From the NCBI RefSeq assembly GCF_902506535.1, contig NZ_LR733825.1:809206-873205 (forward strand): a stretch of DNA of 64,000 nucleotides. Direction: 5' to 3'. A program made the position numbers and the translations under genes. The notes under the pieces were generated by a model. That model did no database searches, had not been told where the DNA came from, and saw only the letters and a list, made by a program, of their open reading frames with translations. The stretch is from Pseudomonas sp. 8Z (GTDB lineage: Bacteria; Pseudomonadota; Gammaproteobacteria; Pseudomonadales; Pseudomonadaceae). Position 1 is the first letter of the stretch, and the number at the start of each line of letters is the position of its first letter. Shown one piece after another: positions 46,144 through 55,858 of this stretch.

Positions 46144-46386
46144 TCAGCCACCGGTGACGGTGGGGAAGAAGGCAACTTCATCGCCCTCAGCCAGCGGCTC
46201 GTCGAGGCTGCACAGCTCCTGATTGCGTGCACACATCAGGTTTTGCTCACCCAGCACGTCCCACTCGCCACCACGGGCGAGCAGATGCAAACGTAGATCA
46301 TCAAGGGTGGCGAAGTCGCCGCTGACTTGTTCGTCGTCGCGCCCCAGGGCCTCACGGTAGCGGGCGAAATACTGCACGCGGATCAT
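46144..46386 (-). CDS. moaD: Molybdopterin synthase sulfur-carrier subunit MoaD
   Basis: An 80-residue ubiquitin-like protein starting [14 protein letters not shown] and ending in VTGG; the terminal GG is adenylated and converted to a thiocarboxylate to donate sulfur. [18 protein letters not shown] is the canonical C-terminal motif. Start overlaps the moaC stop by four bases (ATGA). Required, with moaC and moaE, for cofactor of MsrP. Confidence 0.95.
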   Translation of the reverse strand: MIRVQYFARYREALGRDDEQVSGDFATLDDLRLHLLARGGEWDVLGEQNLMCARNQELCSLDEPLAEGDEVAFFPTVTGG

Positions 46387-46859
46387 GCGGGCTCCTCCAG
46401 CTTGTAGTGACCACTCTTACCGCCAAGTTTTTCCAGCAGGCGCACGTGCTCGATGACCATGCCGCGATCCACAGCCTTGCACATGTCATAAATGGTCAGC
46501 GCGGCGATACTGGCGGCAGTCAGCGCCTCCATTTCAACACCGGTTTGCCCGGACAGTTTGCAACGCGCGGTAATGTGCACCGTGTCGTCGCCTTCAGCGC
46601 TCAGTTCGACCTTGACCCCAGTGAGCATCAGCGGGTGGCACAGGGGGATCAGATCGCTGGTTTTTTTCGCTGCCTGAATACCGGCGATGCGCGCCACGGC
46701 GAACACATCGCCCTTGGGATGCTCGCCTGCGACGATCATCTGCAAAGTCGCAGGCAGCATACGAACCCGCGCTTCGGCGGTGGCCTCACGGAAGGTGGTC
46801 GCCTTGTCGGTGACGTCGACCATATGCGCGCGGCCTTGGGAATCGAGGTGAGTTAGCAC
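46383..46859 (-). CDS. moaC: Cyclic pyranopterin monophosphate synthase MoaC
   Basis: Converts the MoaA product to cyclic pyranopterin monophosphate in molybdenum-cofactor synthesis. 158 residues with a GTG start (46857-46859), seven bases after AGGAG; the frame is open upstream only through repeats. [27 protein letters not shown] and [11 protein letters not shown] are diagnostic. First gene of moaC-moaD-moaE. Confidence 0.96.
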   Translation of the reverse strand: MLTHLDSQGRAHMVDVTDKATTFREATAEARVRMLPATLQMIVAGEHPKGDVFAVARIAGIQAAKKTSDLIPLCHPLMLTGVKVELSAEGDDTVHITARCKLSGQTGVEMEALTAASIAALTIYDMCKAVDRGMVIEHVRLLEKLGGKSGHYKLEEPA

Positions 46860-46920
46860 GGGGAAGCTCCTGGCGGGAATCGGACGATTGTAGCAATAGC
46901 AGGCGGCAGGCAGCAGTCTC

Positions 46921-46982
46921 GTAGCCCGGATGCAATCCGGGAGTTTGGGGAGCCAAGCGCCCCGGGATTGCATCCGGGCTAC
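46921..46982. repeat. Long palindromic intergenic repeat
   Basis: GTAGCCCGGATGCAATCCGGG (46921-46941) and a near-perfect reverse complement (46961-46982, one extra G) are spaced by 19 bases. A GTAGCCCGGATG-type repeat is frequent in Pseudomonas-related genomes, from memory. It lies upstream of moaC and downstream of the PIN-PhoH gene. Confidence 0.7.
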
Positions 46983-46987
46983 AGGCT

Positions 46988-47023
46988 GAAAACGAAAACC
47001 CGGAGCCTGCAAAGGCTCCGGGT
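46988..47023 (-). terminator. Terminator of the PIN-PhoH gene
   Basis: ACCCGGAGCC (46998-47007) pairs with GGCTCCGGGT (47014-47023); on the minus strand it is followed by TTTTCGTTTTC. A good rho-independent terminator 40 bases after the gene. Confidence 0.8.
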
Positions 47024-47065
47024 CTTGTTCGCTTTTACTTGTAGCTTGAGGCTTGCAGCTTGTCG

Positions 47066-48457
47066 CTACATATGGCTTTCCGCGTACTCCGCCAGGATCG
47101 AGCGCGGCACCCCTTGCAGGGTGATATGCACGCCGTGCGGGAAGTCCTTGAAGCGCTCGGTGAGGTAAGTCAGCCCCGAGCTGGGTGCCGACAGGTACGG
47201 CGTATCGATCTGCGCCAGGTTGCCCAGGCACACCACCTTCGAGCCGTTGCCGGCACGGGTGATGATGGTCTTCATCTGGTGTGGGGTGAGGTTCTGACAC
47301 TCATCAATGAGGATCAGGCTCTGCTGGAAGCTGCGCCCGCGAATGTAGTTGAGCGACTTAAATTGCAACGGCACCTTCTGCAGGATGTAGTCGACGCTGC
47401 CATGGGTGCTCTCGTCATCCATATGCAGGGCCTCAAGGTTATCGGTGATGGCGCCGAGCCAGGGCTCCATCTTTTCAGCCTCCGTGCCAGGCAAGAAGCC
47501 AATCTCCTGATCCAGCCCCTGCACGCTGCGGGTGGCGATGATACGCCGGTAGCGCTTGCTGACCATGGTTTGCTCAATGGCCGCGGCCAGCGCCAGGATG
47601 GTTTTCCCCGAACCGGCGGCGCCAGACAGGTTGACCAGGTGGATGTCTGGGTCGAGCAGCGCGAACAGCGCCAGCGCCTGATGAATGTCGCGCGGTTTCA
47701 GGCCCCAGGCTTCCTGATGCAACAACGGCTCCTGATGCATGTCGAGGATCACCAGCTCCTCGCCCTTGATCGCCTTGATCCAGCCGACGAAGCCTTGCTC
47801 ATCGAGGATGAACTCATTGACGTGCACGGCTGGCAGGTTGTCGGTGAGCTGCACGCGATGCCAGGTGCGGCCATGATCCTGACGCGTCTCGACCTTGCTC
47901 ACACGATCCCAGAAAGAGCCCGGTAAGTCGTGGTAGCCCTTGGACAACAGCGAGACATCATCCACCAACTGGTCGGTATGGTAGTCCTCGGCATCGATAC
48001 CGCAGGCACGCGCCTTCAGGCGCATGTTGATGTCCTTGGTCACCAGCACTACAGACAAACCAGGGTTACGCGACTTCAGCTCCACCAACTGGTTGATGAT
48101 CTTGTTGTCGTTGAGGGTTTCCGGCAGCCAAGTAACAGGTGCCGCGCTCTTGCTCATGAGAATGGACAGGCGCCCGCAAGGGCCGCTCTTGCCACGTTGG
48201 ATGGGAACACCGTGCTCGACATCTTCGGGCTCGGCACCGGCGAGGATCTGATCGATCAGGCGGATTGCCTGGCGGCATTCGGCAGCGACACCGAGCTTGC
48301 CGGACTTCAGTTTGTCGAGCTCCTCCAGCACTGTCATCGGGATAGCAACGTGGTGTTCTTCGAAGTTCAGTAAGGCGTTGGGATCGTGGATCAGGACATT
48401 GGTGTCGAGGGCGTAGAGGGTTGGGGCGGTAGGCTTGCAGCGTCCGTGGTCATCCAT
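47066..48457 (-). CDS. PIN-PhoH (PhoH2) family ATPase/ribonuclease
   Basis: A 463-residue fusion. Residues 12-190 form a PIN nuclease domain: [10 protein letters not shown] with Asp18, EELDKLKSG, and [13 protein letters not shown] with Asp142, all needed for metal-dependent RNase action. The C-terminal PhoH ATPase has Walker A GAAGSGKT (279-286) and [12 protein letters not shown] as Walker B. PhoH2 enzymes unwind and cleave RNA and can act as toxin-like proteins, usually with a small upstream antitoxin gene; none is visible here. Known from memory beside moaC in P. aeruginosa. Confidence 0.93.
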   Translation of the reverse strand: MDDHGRCKPTAPTLYALDTNVLIHDPNALLNFEEHHVAIPMTVLEELDKLKSGKLGVAAECRQAIRLIDQILAGAEPEDVEHGVPIQRGKSGPCGRLSILMSKSAAPVTWLPETLNDNKIINQLVELKSRNPGLSVVLVTKDINMRLKARACGIDAEDYHTDQLVDDVSLLSKGYHDLPGSFWDRVSKVETRQDHGRTWHRVQLTDNLPAVHVNEFILDEQGFVGWIKAIKGEELVILDMHQEPLLHQEAWGLKPRDIHQALALFALLDPDIHLVNLSGAAGSGKTILALAAAIEQTMVSKRYRRIIATRSVQGLDQEIGFLPGTEAEKMEPWLGAITDNLEALHMDDESTHGSVDYILQKVPLQFKSLNYIRGRSFQQSLILIDECQNLTPHQMKTIITRAGNGSKVVCLGNLAQIDTPYLSAPSSGLTYLTERFKDFPHGVHITLQGVPRSILAEYAESHM

Positions 48458-48980
48458 ACTCGGTCACCTTCTTGTCGTAGCCGGGCGACGCAATACCTGA
48501 GCGGTGCTGCGCCGGACAGAGGCCGCCGACTCTCAGCGCCGGGGCTGAATAGATGCAAGCAAGGTGAGGGCCAATGGCCGCCACCTGTTTGCAGGTTTCG
48601 GCGGTCTTGCTTTTTAGATACTCCAAAAAAGATGACAGGCAAAAGAACTTTTCAGCTTTTTGAACTTTATTTTTCTCATCGACGAATAGCGCTTGGCGCT
48701 CCTTCGAGAGCCCGTTACAGTCCGAAGTCCTACCTGCTGTGTTTCGTTTCACTCCCCGCCCCCACTTGCAGCACACCGCGCCAATCGAGTGCAGAGCTGT
48801 CCGTCATTTTCTCGAATCTGCAGGCGACCGGACATCGTAGAATGGGTAGAGCAGCGCGAAACCAGGCTAGATGTTTTCGCGAGCAGAGCTTGCTCCTACA
48901 CCTTGCTCAATCACATCGATAGGTGGTCTTGCCGGTCCCCCGACTCTAGAATCGCCATCACGTTTTCTGGAGAGCTGCCC
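48458..48980. other. 523-base intergenic region without a gene
   Basis: Divergent region between the PIN-PhoH gene and yaaA. The stretch 48600-48680 is strongly AT-rich against its surroundings. A REP-like hairpin GAGCA/TGCTC lies at 48881-48895, and a GGGTAGAGC-type repeat fragment near 48844-48862. I see no conserved frame or RNA signature; promoters for both flanking genes must lie here. Confidence 0.6.
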
Positions 48981-49760
48981 ATGCTGATGGTGATTTCACC
49001 GGCCAAGACCCTCGACTACGAGACGCCACCGGCCACCCCACACTTCACCCAACCCGAACACCTAGACCACGCCCAGGAGCTGATCGCCCAATTGCGCGAT
49101 TTCAGTCCGGCGCAAATCGCCGATCTAATGGGGCTATCGGACAAACTCGCCGGTCTCAACGCAGCACGTTTCGGCAGTTGGCACCCCCCGTTCACCCCTG
49201 CCAACGCCAAACAGGCACTGCTGGCGTTCAAAGGCGATGTCTATACCGGGCTCAATGCCGAGGACTTTTCCGAGGACGACTTCGATTTCGCGCAATCACA
49301 CCTGCGCATGCTGTCAGGGCTATACGGCGTGCTGCGCCCGCTGGATCTGATGCAGGCCTACCGCCTGGAGATGGGCACCAAGCTGGCCAACCCTCGCGGT
49401 AAGGATCTGTATGCGTTCTGGGGCGAGCGCATCAGCGGCTGGCTAAACGAAGCCCTGGCCGCTCAAGGCGATGACGTGCTGCTCAACCTGGCGTCCAACG
49501 AATACTTCGGTGCAGTCAAGCGCAAGGCACTGAACGCACGCATCATCGACACCGAATTCAAGGATCTGAAGAACGGCCAGTACAAAATCATCAGCTTCTA
49601 TGCCAAGAAGGCCCGAGGCCTGATGGCGCGCTACGTGATCAAGGAGCGTCTGAGCAATGCTGAAGGCCTGAAGGACTTCAGCTACCAGGGCTACCGCTAC
49701 TCGGCTGAGCACTCCAAGGAAAACAGCCTGGTATTCCTGCGCGATCACCCCGACGACTGA
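48981..49760 (+). CDS. yaaA: Peroxide stress protein YaaA
   Basis: A 259-residue protein with GGAGAG before the [19 protein letters not shown] and the helix-hairpin-helix-like [21 protein letters not shown] match YaaA/DUF328, which limits intracellular free iron and hydroxyl-radical damage during peroxide stress in E. coli; later work shows DNA binding. [22 protein letters not shown] is another family block. Located upstream of algD, as in P. aeruginosa. Confidence 0.93.
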   Translation: MLMVISPAKTLDYETPPATPHFTQPEHLDHAQELIAQLRDFSPAQIADLMGLSDKLAGLNAARFGSWHPPFTPANAKQALLAFKGDVYTGLNAEDFSEDDFDFAQSHLRMLSGLYGVLRPLDLMQAYRLEMGTKLANPRGKDLYAFWGERISGWLNEALAAQGDDVLLNLASNEYFGAVKRKALNARIIDTEFKDLKNGQYKIISFYAKKARGLMARYVIKERLSNAEGLKDFSYQGYRYSAEHSKENSLVFLRDHPDD

Positions 49761-49779
49761 CTTTCCACACTGCGCCATG

Positions 49780-49818
49780 GGTGTCTGGGCAGGCCAATGA
49801 TGACCTTGCCTGGACACC
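49780..49818 (+). repeat. Inverted repeat after yaaA
   Basis: GGTGTCTGGGCAGG (49780-49793) pairs with CCTTGCCTGGACACC (49804-49818) with a few mismatches around a 10-base loop. No T-run. It may insulate yaaA from algD transcription as a weak terminator. Confidence 0.4.
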
Positions 49819-49975
49819 ACTGAGCCACGCTACGCCCCACTGCAGCCCGCCCCAAAGCCCATGTGCCCCCCGCCAGAACCCGCACTGTTTCACACTTCCG
49901 AATTGAACTTTGCAAACAGCGAACTTATTCGAAAGCACTTCATCGGATAACTGCCAGATGCATTAATTCGGCATG

Positions 49976-50030
49976 TGCCATCATGCAATTTGCAAACTGC
50001 CATCATGCAATTTGCAAACTGCTATCAATG
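49976..50030 (+). repeat. Tandem 22-bp repeats upstream of algD
   Basis: Two identical 22-base units (49976-49997 and 49998-50019) start TGCCATCATG and contain the dyad TGCAA-T-TTGCA; a partial third unit (50020-50030) follows. TTTGCAAAC also occurs once more at 49909-49917. Copies are phased by two helical turns, as expected for cooperative protein binding. A WATCAA-type IHF-like site (50023-50035, one mismatch) abuts them. Confidence 0.7.
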
Positions 50031-50069
50031 TACTGGCAAGTAGCGTTCAGCCTCAGTTCAGCATTTTTA

Positions 50070-50107
50070 CGAACGGCTGGAACTATCCCGTAACGCGCAC
50101 ACTCATA
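50070..50107 (+). promoter_or_regulatory. Candidate AlgU-dependent algD promoter with AlgR-like box
   Basis: GAACTA (50080-50085), 17 bases, TCATA (50103-50107) resemble an AlgU (sigma-E type) promoter (GAACTT-16/17-TCTGA) and would give a leader of about 330 nt; P. aeruginosa algD has a similarly long leader. ACGAACGG just upstream contains 8 of 10 bases of an AlgR box on the complement. A second candidate, GAACTT (49921-49926), 16 bases, TCGGA (49943-49947), fits the consensus better but lies 500 bases from algD. Confidence 0.5.
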
Positions 50108-50441
50108 CAGCGCACACAGTGATTGCTTATGGCCTTGATCGCACTGCATCAACTGCAACATCACCGTGCGCCAATAAGGGTCCATTCAATCTAACTTCCA
50201 CTGTGCACAGGGAGACACAGCAACACTTTAGATGAATAAACAGCCAGTCCCCATGCGGGCTACAGAAACAATACTTCAAGGGCCACGCTTTATATAAGGC
50301 CCATTTCCGGTGCTCTTTCCAGCACCACACTCTACTTATGCCTAAACGAACTTGCCGCTTTATTGCAATGCACGTTCAGGGACTCGCTTTGGCCCAATAT
50401 GGCTAACTTTTAAATTGCTTCAAACGGACGAGGTGAAAACC
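50108..50441 (+). promoter_or_regulatory. algD leader region
   Basis: About 330 bases with no conserved gene. Two hairpins follow each other: GGGCC/GGCCC (50280-50302) and GGTGCT/AGCACC (50309-50326). No T-run and no recognisable riboswitch core. The ribosome site GAGGTG lies seven bases before the algD ATG. Confidence 0.55.
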
Positions 50442-51752
50442 ATGCGAATCAGTATCTTCGGTTTGGGTTATGTGGGCGCTGTTTGTGCCGGTTGTTTGTC
50501 GGCCCGCGGCCATGACGTAATCGGTGTGGATATATCCGCGAACAAGATCGACCTGATCAATAAAGGTAAGTCGCCTATCGTTGAGCCGGGCCTGGAAGAG
50601 TTGCTGCAGCAAGGCCTGCGCCAGGGTCGCCTGCGTGGTACTACCGATGTTGCCGCAGCCGTTCTGGAAAGCGATGTTTCGTTCATCTGCGTCGGCACGC
50701 CGAGCAAGAAGAACGGTGACCTGGAACTGAACTACATCGAAGGCGTTTGCCGCGAAATCGGCATGGCCATGCGCGACAAGAAAGAGCGTCACACCGTCGT
50801 GGTACGCAGCACAGTGCTGCCAGGCACCGCCAAGAACGTGGTACTGCCGATTCTCGAAGACTGCTCGGGCAAGAAGGCCGGCGTCGATTTCGGTCTGGCG
50901 GTGAACCCAGAGTTCCTGCGCGAAAGCACCGCGATCAAGGATTACGACTTCCCACCGATGACCGTCATCGGTGAGCTGGACAAGGCCTCCGGCGACCTGC
51001 TGGAAAGCATCTACAGCGAGCTGGACGCGCCGATCATCCGCAAAGACATCGAAGTCGCCGAGATGATCAAGTACACCTGCAACGTCTGGCACGCGGCCAA
51101 GGTCACCTTCGCCAATGAAATCGGCAACATCGCCAAAGCCGTCGGCGTCGATGGCCGCGAGGTGATGGACGTGGTCTGCCAGGATCACAAGCTGAACCTG
51201 TCCAAGTACTACATGAAGCCCGGCTTCGCCTTTGGCGGCTCCTGCCTACCCAAGGACGTACGCGCCCTGAACTACCGCGCCGGCAGCCTGGACGTGGAAG
51301 CGCCGCTGATAGGCTCGCTGATGCGCAGCAACGCCGCCCAGGTGCAGAAAGCCTTCGACATCATCGCCAGCCATGACTCGCGCAAGGTCGCTCTGCTCGG
51401 TCTGAGCTTCAAGGCCGGTACCGATGACCTGCGTGAAAGCCCGCAGGTGGAACTGGCGGAAATGCTGATCGGCAAGGGTTTCGACCTGAGCATCTACGAC
51501 CGCAACGTCGAGTACGCCCGTGTCCATGGCGCCAACAAGGACTACATCGAGTCGAAGATCCCGCACGTCTCCTCGCTGCTCAACAGTGATCTGGATGACG
51601 TCGTGGCCAAGGCCGACATCATCGTCCTGGGTAACAGCGACGAGCGTTTCGCCAAGCTGGCAGAACAGGCACCGAACGGTAAGCGCGTGATCGACCTGGT
51701 CGGTTTCATGCCCCACGCCAGCAATGGTGTGGCCGAAGGTATCTGCTGGTAA
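50442..51752 (+). CDS. algD: GDP-mannose 6-dehydrogenase AlgD
   Basis: Key step of alginate synthesis: two-step oxidation of GDP-mannose to GDP-mannuronate, consuming 2 NAD. 436 residues exactly as in P. aeruginosa, start MRISIFGLGYVGAVCAGC (Rossmann motif). Cys268 in GGSCLPKD is the catalytic thiol. CLPKDVRALNYRA and the C-terminal LRESPQVELAEMLI complete the UDP/GDP-sugar dehydrogenase pattern. First gene of the alginate operon. Confidence 0.98.
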   Translation: MRISIFGLGYVGAVCAGCLSARGHDVIGVDISANKIDLINKGKSPIVEPGLEELLQQGLRQGRLRGTTDVAAAVLESDVSFICVGTPSKKNGDLELNYIEGVCREIGMAMRDKKERHTVVVRSTVLPGTAKNVVLPILEDCSGKKAGVDFGLAVNPEFLRESTAIKDYDFPPMTVIGELDKASGDLLESIYSELDAPIIRKDIEVAEMIKYTCNVWHAAKVTFANEIGNIAKAVGVDGREVMDVVCQDHKLNLSKYYMKPGFAFGGSCLPKDVRALNYRAGSLDVEAPLIGSLMRSNAAQVQKAFDIIASHDSRKVALLGLSFKAGTDDLRESPQVELAEMLIGKGFDLSIYDRNVEYARVHGANKDYIESKIPHVSSLLNSDLDDVVAKADIIVLGNSDERFAKLAEQAPNGKRVIDLVGFMPHASNGVAEGICW

Positions 51753-51797
51753 GGACCAAGTGTGCCCGCGCTCTGGCGCGGGCACCGAGAGACGCAT

Positions 51798-53279
51798 ATG
51801 GATAAGCTCAAGCACGGCCTCAACGAAGCCAGCGGCTGGATGCTCTACCTCAGCTTGCTGATGCTCCTGGCACTGGCTCTACCGCGCACGGTATTCGACC
51901 CCGACTCGCGGGATTTCCTCCTGCTCATCGGTATCGTCGGTATCTGGCGTTATTCCATGGGCGCCATGCACTTCGTGCGCGGCTGCCTGTTCCTTTACCT
52001 GGTATACCCCTGGTATCGCCGCAAGGTGCAAAAACTCGGCAAGGACGCCGACCCCTCTCATGTTTATCTGATGGTCACCAGCTTCCGTATCGATGCGCTG
52101 ACCACCGCCATGGTCTACCGCTCGGTAATCCGCGAAGCGATCGACTGCGGTTATCCATGCACGGTGGTCTGCTCGATCGTCGAGCTGTCCGACGAGTTGC
52201 TGATCAAGAACCTGTGGAACCAGGCCGAGCCGCCGGCGCACGTCAAGCTGGACATCGTGCGGATTCCTGGCACCGGTAAGCGTGACGGACTGGCCCATGG
52301 TTTCCGCGCCATCTCCCGGCAGATGCCGGACCGCGATGCGGTGGTGGCGGTGATCGACGGTGACACCGTGCTCGAAGCAGACGTGGTGAAGAAAACCGTA
52401 CCCTGGTTCAAGCTCTTCCCCAACGTCGGCGGCCTGACCACCAACGAGTTCTGCGAGGTGCGTGGCAGCTACATCATGAGCGAGTGGCACAAGCTGCGTT
52501 TCGCTCAGCGCCACCTCAACATGTGCTCGATGGCGCTCTCCAAACGCGTGTTGACCATGACCGGTCGTATGTCGGTGTTCCGCGCCAGCGTGGTGACCGA
52601 CCCCGAGTTCATCCGCGACGTGGAAAGCGATCACCTGGAGCACTGGCGCCTCGGGCGTTTCCAGTTCCTCACGGGTGACGACAAGTCCAGTTGGTACAGC
52701 CTGATGCGCCTGGGCTACGACACCTTCTACGTGCCGGATGCGGCGATCAACACGGTCGAGCATCCGCCGGAGAAGAGCTTCGTCAAAGCCAGCCGCAAGC
52801 TGATGTTCCGCTGGTACGGCAACAACCTGCGGCAGAACTCGCGCGCTCTGCGCCTGGGGATGAATCGCCTCGGTGCCTTCACCAGCCTGGTGCTGTTCGA
52901 CCAACGCGTATCGATGTGGACCTGCATCCTCGGTCTGTGCGTGGCGATCATCGCCAGCATCAAGTACAGCGTGATGTACCTGTTGATCTACCTGCTGTGG
53001 ATCGGCACCACACGCCTGATCCTGACCTTCTTGTTGATGCTCTCCGGGCACCGCATCGGCCCGGCCTACCCGGTGCTCCTTTATTACAACCAGATCGTCG
53101 GCGCGCTGGTGAAGATCTACGTGTTCTTCCGCCTCGACCAACAGTCCTGGACGCGCCAGAACACCAAGCTCAATCGCGGCCTGTCCAGCTTCGCCAACTG
53201 GTTCAACAGTTGGTCGTCACGCGCCATGACTTTCTCTGCTGCCTCTGTATTTATCGCCGCGCTGCTGGCGCTGGTATGA
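51798..53279 (+). CDS. alg8: Alginate polymerase Alg8
   Basis: Inner-membrane family 2 glycosyltransferase that polymerises mannuronate. 493 residues, start [27 protein letters not shown] (Asp187, Asp189) and LTGDDKSSW (the DDK near 293-296) are the metal- and substrate-binding motifs; [15 protein letters not shown] follows. N-terminal helices at 15-30 and 38-56 and C-terminal ones from 375 on. Works with Alg44, and requires c-di-GMP sensing by that partner. Upstream algD stop lies 45 bases before. Confidence 0.96.
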   Translation: MDKLKHGLNEASGWMLYLSLLMLLALALPRTVFDPDSRDFLLLIGIVGIWRYSMGAMHFVRGCLFLYLVYPWYRRKVQKLGKDADPSHVYLMVTSFRIDALTTAMVYRSVIREAIDCGYPCTVVCSIVELSDELLIKNLWNQAEPPAHVKLDIVRIPGTGKRDGLAHGFRAISRQMPDRDAVVAVIDGDTVLEADVVKKTVPWFKLFPNVGGLTTNEFCEVRGSYIMSEWHKLRFAQRHLNMCSMALSKRVLTMTGRMSVFRASVVTDPEFIRDVESDHLEHWRLGRFQFLTGDDKSSWYSLMRLGYDTFYVPDAAINTVEHPPEKSFVKASRKLMFRWYGNNLRQNSRALRLGMNRLGAFTSLVLFDQRVSMWTCILGLCVAIIASIKYSVMYLLIYLLWIGTTRLILTFLLMLSGHRIGPAYPVLLYYNQIVGALVKIYVFFRLDQQSWTRQNTKLNRGLSSFANWFNSWSSRAMTFSAASVFIAALLALV

Positions 53280-53305
53280 CCGTACTTAAATAGGAATTAG
53301 CCATC

Positions 53306-54469
53306 ATGAACTCCGCAGCCAATCTCAACGTTGTCCATGAGTCCGAAGCCCAGCGCCAGCATGCCCGCGTCAAGCTGCCCGGCCGCCTGCGCTATACCAA
53401 CGCCCAAGGTGAACGCATCGATGCACGCCTGCAGGATGTTTCTGCCGGTGGTTTCAGCTTCACCAGCGAAAAAAACACGCACAAGATCGGTGACTTCCAC
53501 CGAGGCCAGTTGCAGTTCCAACTCGACAGCCTCGTCCTGGGCCTGGACGTCGAGTTCCAGGTCAACGCCGTGCAACCGGAGCACAATCGTGTCGGCTGCC
53601 AGTTCCACAACATCGGCGCGCGTGAAGCAGCCGCCCTGCGTCACCTGATCAGCGCTCACCTGGCCGGTGAGCTGGTCAATGTTGGCGAAGTGCTGCACAT
53701 CCTGCAGCGCGACAACTTCACCAAAGCCCGCAAGAACGGTGCAGGTGGCGGCATGGGCGTATTCGGTCGCCTGCGTGCAGTGACCTTCAGCGGCGCCATC
53801 TTCCTCATCGGCCTGGCGGCCTTCGGCTATATCGGCAAGTCGGTGTATGGCCTGTACTTCGTCACCCACGCCAAATCGGCGCAGATCAGCCTCCCGGCCC
53901 TGCAAGTGACCATGCCGCGCGAAGGCAGCGTGCAAGCCCTGGTACAGCCCGATGGTGTAGTAGAAAAAGGCGCTCCCATCGCCACCTTCACCACCAGCAT
54001 GCTGGAGATGCTCAAGGGGCACCTCAATGACGATCAGCTCGAACCGAGCCAGGTCGAGGAGCTGTTCTCCCGTGAAATGCAGGGCACTCTGACCAGCCCC
54101 TGCAATTGCAAGGTATCGCGCCAACTGGTGGCCGACGGCCAATTCGCCAGCAAGGGTGACGTGATCTTCGAATTGGTACCGCAGGACGGCGTAGCCACTG
54201 TCAGCGCCAGCTTCGCCTACCGCAACCTGGAGCAGGCGCGTCCTGGCACGCCGGTAACCTTCAAAGTGGCAGGTGAAGACGAAGCGCGCCACGGCCAGAT
54301 TGTCAGCAGCGCCCTGCATGACGGCGGCCTGAGCTCGGACATCCGCGTCGTGATCAAGCCGAATGAGACCCTGCCAGCCAGCCTCGCCGGGCAGCCGGTG
54401 GATGTGGTCATCGATCGCGGCCCGTCGCTGGGCGGCCTGGTCGATCAAGCTGTCGCGGCAGGCCGCTAA
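53306..54469 (+). CDS. alg44: Alginate copolymerase Alg44 (PilZ c-di-GMP receptor)
   Basis: A 387-residue protein that activates Alg8. The N-terminal PilZ domain has the c-di-GMP ligands of P. aeruginosa Alg44 conserved at the same positions: Arg17, Arg21, Asp44 and Ser46 (RQHAR and DVSAGG). One membrane helix near 155-175 leads to a periplasmic HlyD-like barrel (LQVTMPREGSVQALVQPDG) and coil. c-di-GMP control of polymerisation is therefore expected to operate in this strain. Confidence 0.97.
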   Translation: MNSAANLNVVHESEAQRQHARVKLPGRLRYTNAQGERIDARLQDVSAGGFSFTSEKNTHKIGDFHRGQLQFQLDSLVLGLDVEFQVNAVQPEHNRVGCQFHNIGAREAAALRHLISAHLAGELVNVGEVLHILQRDNFTKARKNGAGGGMGVFGRLRAVTFSGAIFLIGLAAFGYIGKSVYGLYFVTHAKSAQISLPALQVTMPREGSVQALVQPDGVVEKGAPIATFTTSMLEMLKGHLNDDQLEPSQVEELFSREMQGTLTSPCNCKVSRQLVADGQFASKGDVIFELVPQDGVATVSASFAYRNLEQARPGTPVTFKVAGEDEARHGQIVSSALHDGGLSSDIRVVIKPNETLPASLAGQPVDVVIDRGPSLGGLVDQAVAAGR

Positions 54470-54481
54470 GGAGGGTCAGCC

Positions 54482-55858
54482 GTGACCATGCCCCTTCTTC
54501 GCCCTGCCCTGCTCGGTCTAGCGGTCAGCGCCACGCTGGCCGGCTGCGCAGGTCTACCGGATGAGCGCCTGGCCCGCGAGGCCTTGCAAAACGGTGACCA
54601 GCAGACCGCCGAGTTGAATTTCCGTCAGTTGGCTGACATGGGCTACAGCGACGCGCAGATCGGCCTGGCCGACATCTACGCCGCCGGTGGCCAGACCCAG
54701 GACCTGGATGCAGCCGAACGCATCTACCGCCAGGCCCTGGATGGTTCGCCGCGCGCCGAAGCGCGCCTGGGCAAGCTGCTGGCGCGTAAGCCCGGCAGTA
54801 GCCTGGCCGAGCGCCGCGAGGCCGCTCAGTTGCTGGAAAGCGCCAGCCGCGCCGGTGAACCCAGCGCACTGTTGCCACTGGCAGAACTTTACCTGTTCTA
54901 CCCACAGGACTTCCCCACCATGAATGTCGCCCAGCGTATCCATGATTGGCGCCAAGAAGGCCGACCACAGGCCGAGCTGGCGCAGATTCTCCTGTACCGC
55001 AGCGAAGGCTCCTACGATCAGCACCTCGCCGAGATCGAGCGCATCTGCGAGCAACGCCTGACTCAGGAAGAAGCCTGCTACGCCGAACTGGCCGAGGTCT
55101 ATCAGAAGCAGAACCGTGAAGATGCCCGCCAGGCGCTGACCGAGCGCCTGCTCGCTGGCTACCGCGCCGGGCGCGTCTCGCCCAACCAAGTCGAGGCCGT
55201 GGCACATGTGCTAAGCGATGCCGAACTGGGCCAACCGCAACCGCAACGCGCCCAGGAACTGCTCGAAGTCATCGCCCCGGATTATCCGGCTGCCTGGGTC
55301 AGCCTGGCACGCCTACTCTACGACTACCCACAACAGGGCGATACCGAAACCCTGCTCGGCTACCTGGACAAGGGCCGCGAGGCCGCCTTGCCGCGTGCAG
55401 AGCTGCTGCTCGGGCGTTTGTACTACGAAGGCAAACTGCTGCCGCAAGAGCCGCACAAAGCCGAGGAGCACCTGCGCAAAGCCGCGCCTAGCGAGCCCAG
55501 CGCCAACTACTACCTGGGCCAACTTTACCTGCGCGGCTACCTCGGTGAGGTGTATGCGCAAAAAGCCCTCGACCACCTGCTCAGCGCCGCCCGTGCAGGC
55601 CAGCTCAGCGCCGATTTTGCCCTGGCGCAGATGTACAGCCAGAGCCGCGGTATCAAGCCAAACCCGGTCAACGCCTACGTCTTCAGCCAACTGGCGCTGC
55701 CGCGCCAGACGCCGCAGGCCCAAGAACTGGCCGATAGCATCGCCCAGAACCTGACCCCAGCCCAATTGGCTGAAGGCCAGCGCCTGCTGCGTGAAGAGCG
55801 CCAGGTACGCGGCAACGTCCTGCAGCAGCAGGCCGCCCTGCAGGTCAGCCAGCCATGA
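54482..55858 (+). CDS. algK: Alginate export lipoprotein AlgK (Sel1/TPR scaffold)
   Basis: Outer-membrane lipoprotein that joins AlgE to periplasmic factors. Start GTG at 54482, six bases after AGGAGGG; the internal ATG two codons later is spaced 12. Lipobox TLAGC gives lipidated Cys22. The body consists of Sel1-like repeats ([21 protein letters not shown] and similar at several places) forming a superhelix. 458 residues. ATG of algE overlaps its TGA. Confidence 0.95.
   Translation: MTMPLLRPALLGLAVSATLAGCAGLPDERLAREALQNGDQQTAELNFRQLADMGYSDAQIGLADIYAAGGQTQDLDAAERIYRQALDGSPRAEARLGKLLARKPGSSLAERREAAQLLESASRAGEPSALLPLAELYLFYPQDFPTMNVAQRIHDWRQEGRPQAELAQILLYRSEGSYDQHLAEIERICEQRLTQEEACYAELAEVYQKQNREDARQALTERLLAGYRAGRVSPNQVEAVAHVLSDAELGQPQPQRAQELLEVIAPDYPAAWVSLARLLYDYPQQGDTETLLGYLDKGREAALPRAELLLGRLYYEGKLLPQEPHKAEEHLRKAAPSEPSANYYLGQLYLRGYLGEVYAQKALDHLLSAARAGQLSADFALAQMYSQSRGIKPNPVNAYVFSQLALPRQTPQAQELADSIAQNLTPAQLAEGQRLLREERQVRGNVLQQQAALQVSQP

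Noticed and set aside
49976..50030. Could the tandem repeats be a CRISPR array?
   Set aside because: Units are directly abutting with no spacers, only two full copies, and no cas genes nearby.
50108..50441. c-di-GMP riboswitch in the algD leader
   Set aside because: No GEMM-type core sequence could be found; c-di-GMP control is explained by the PilZ domain of Alg44.
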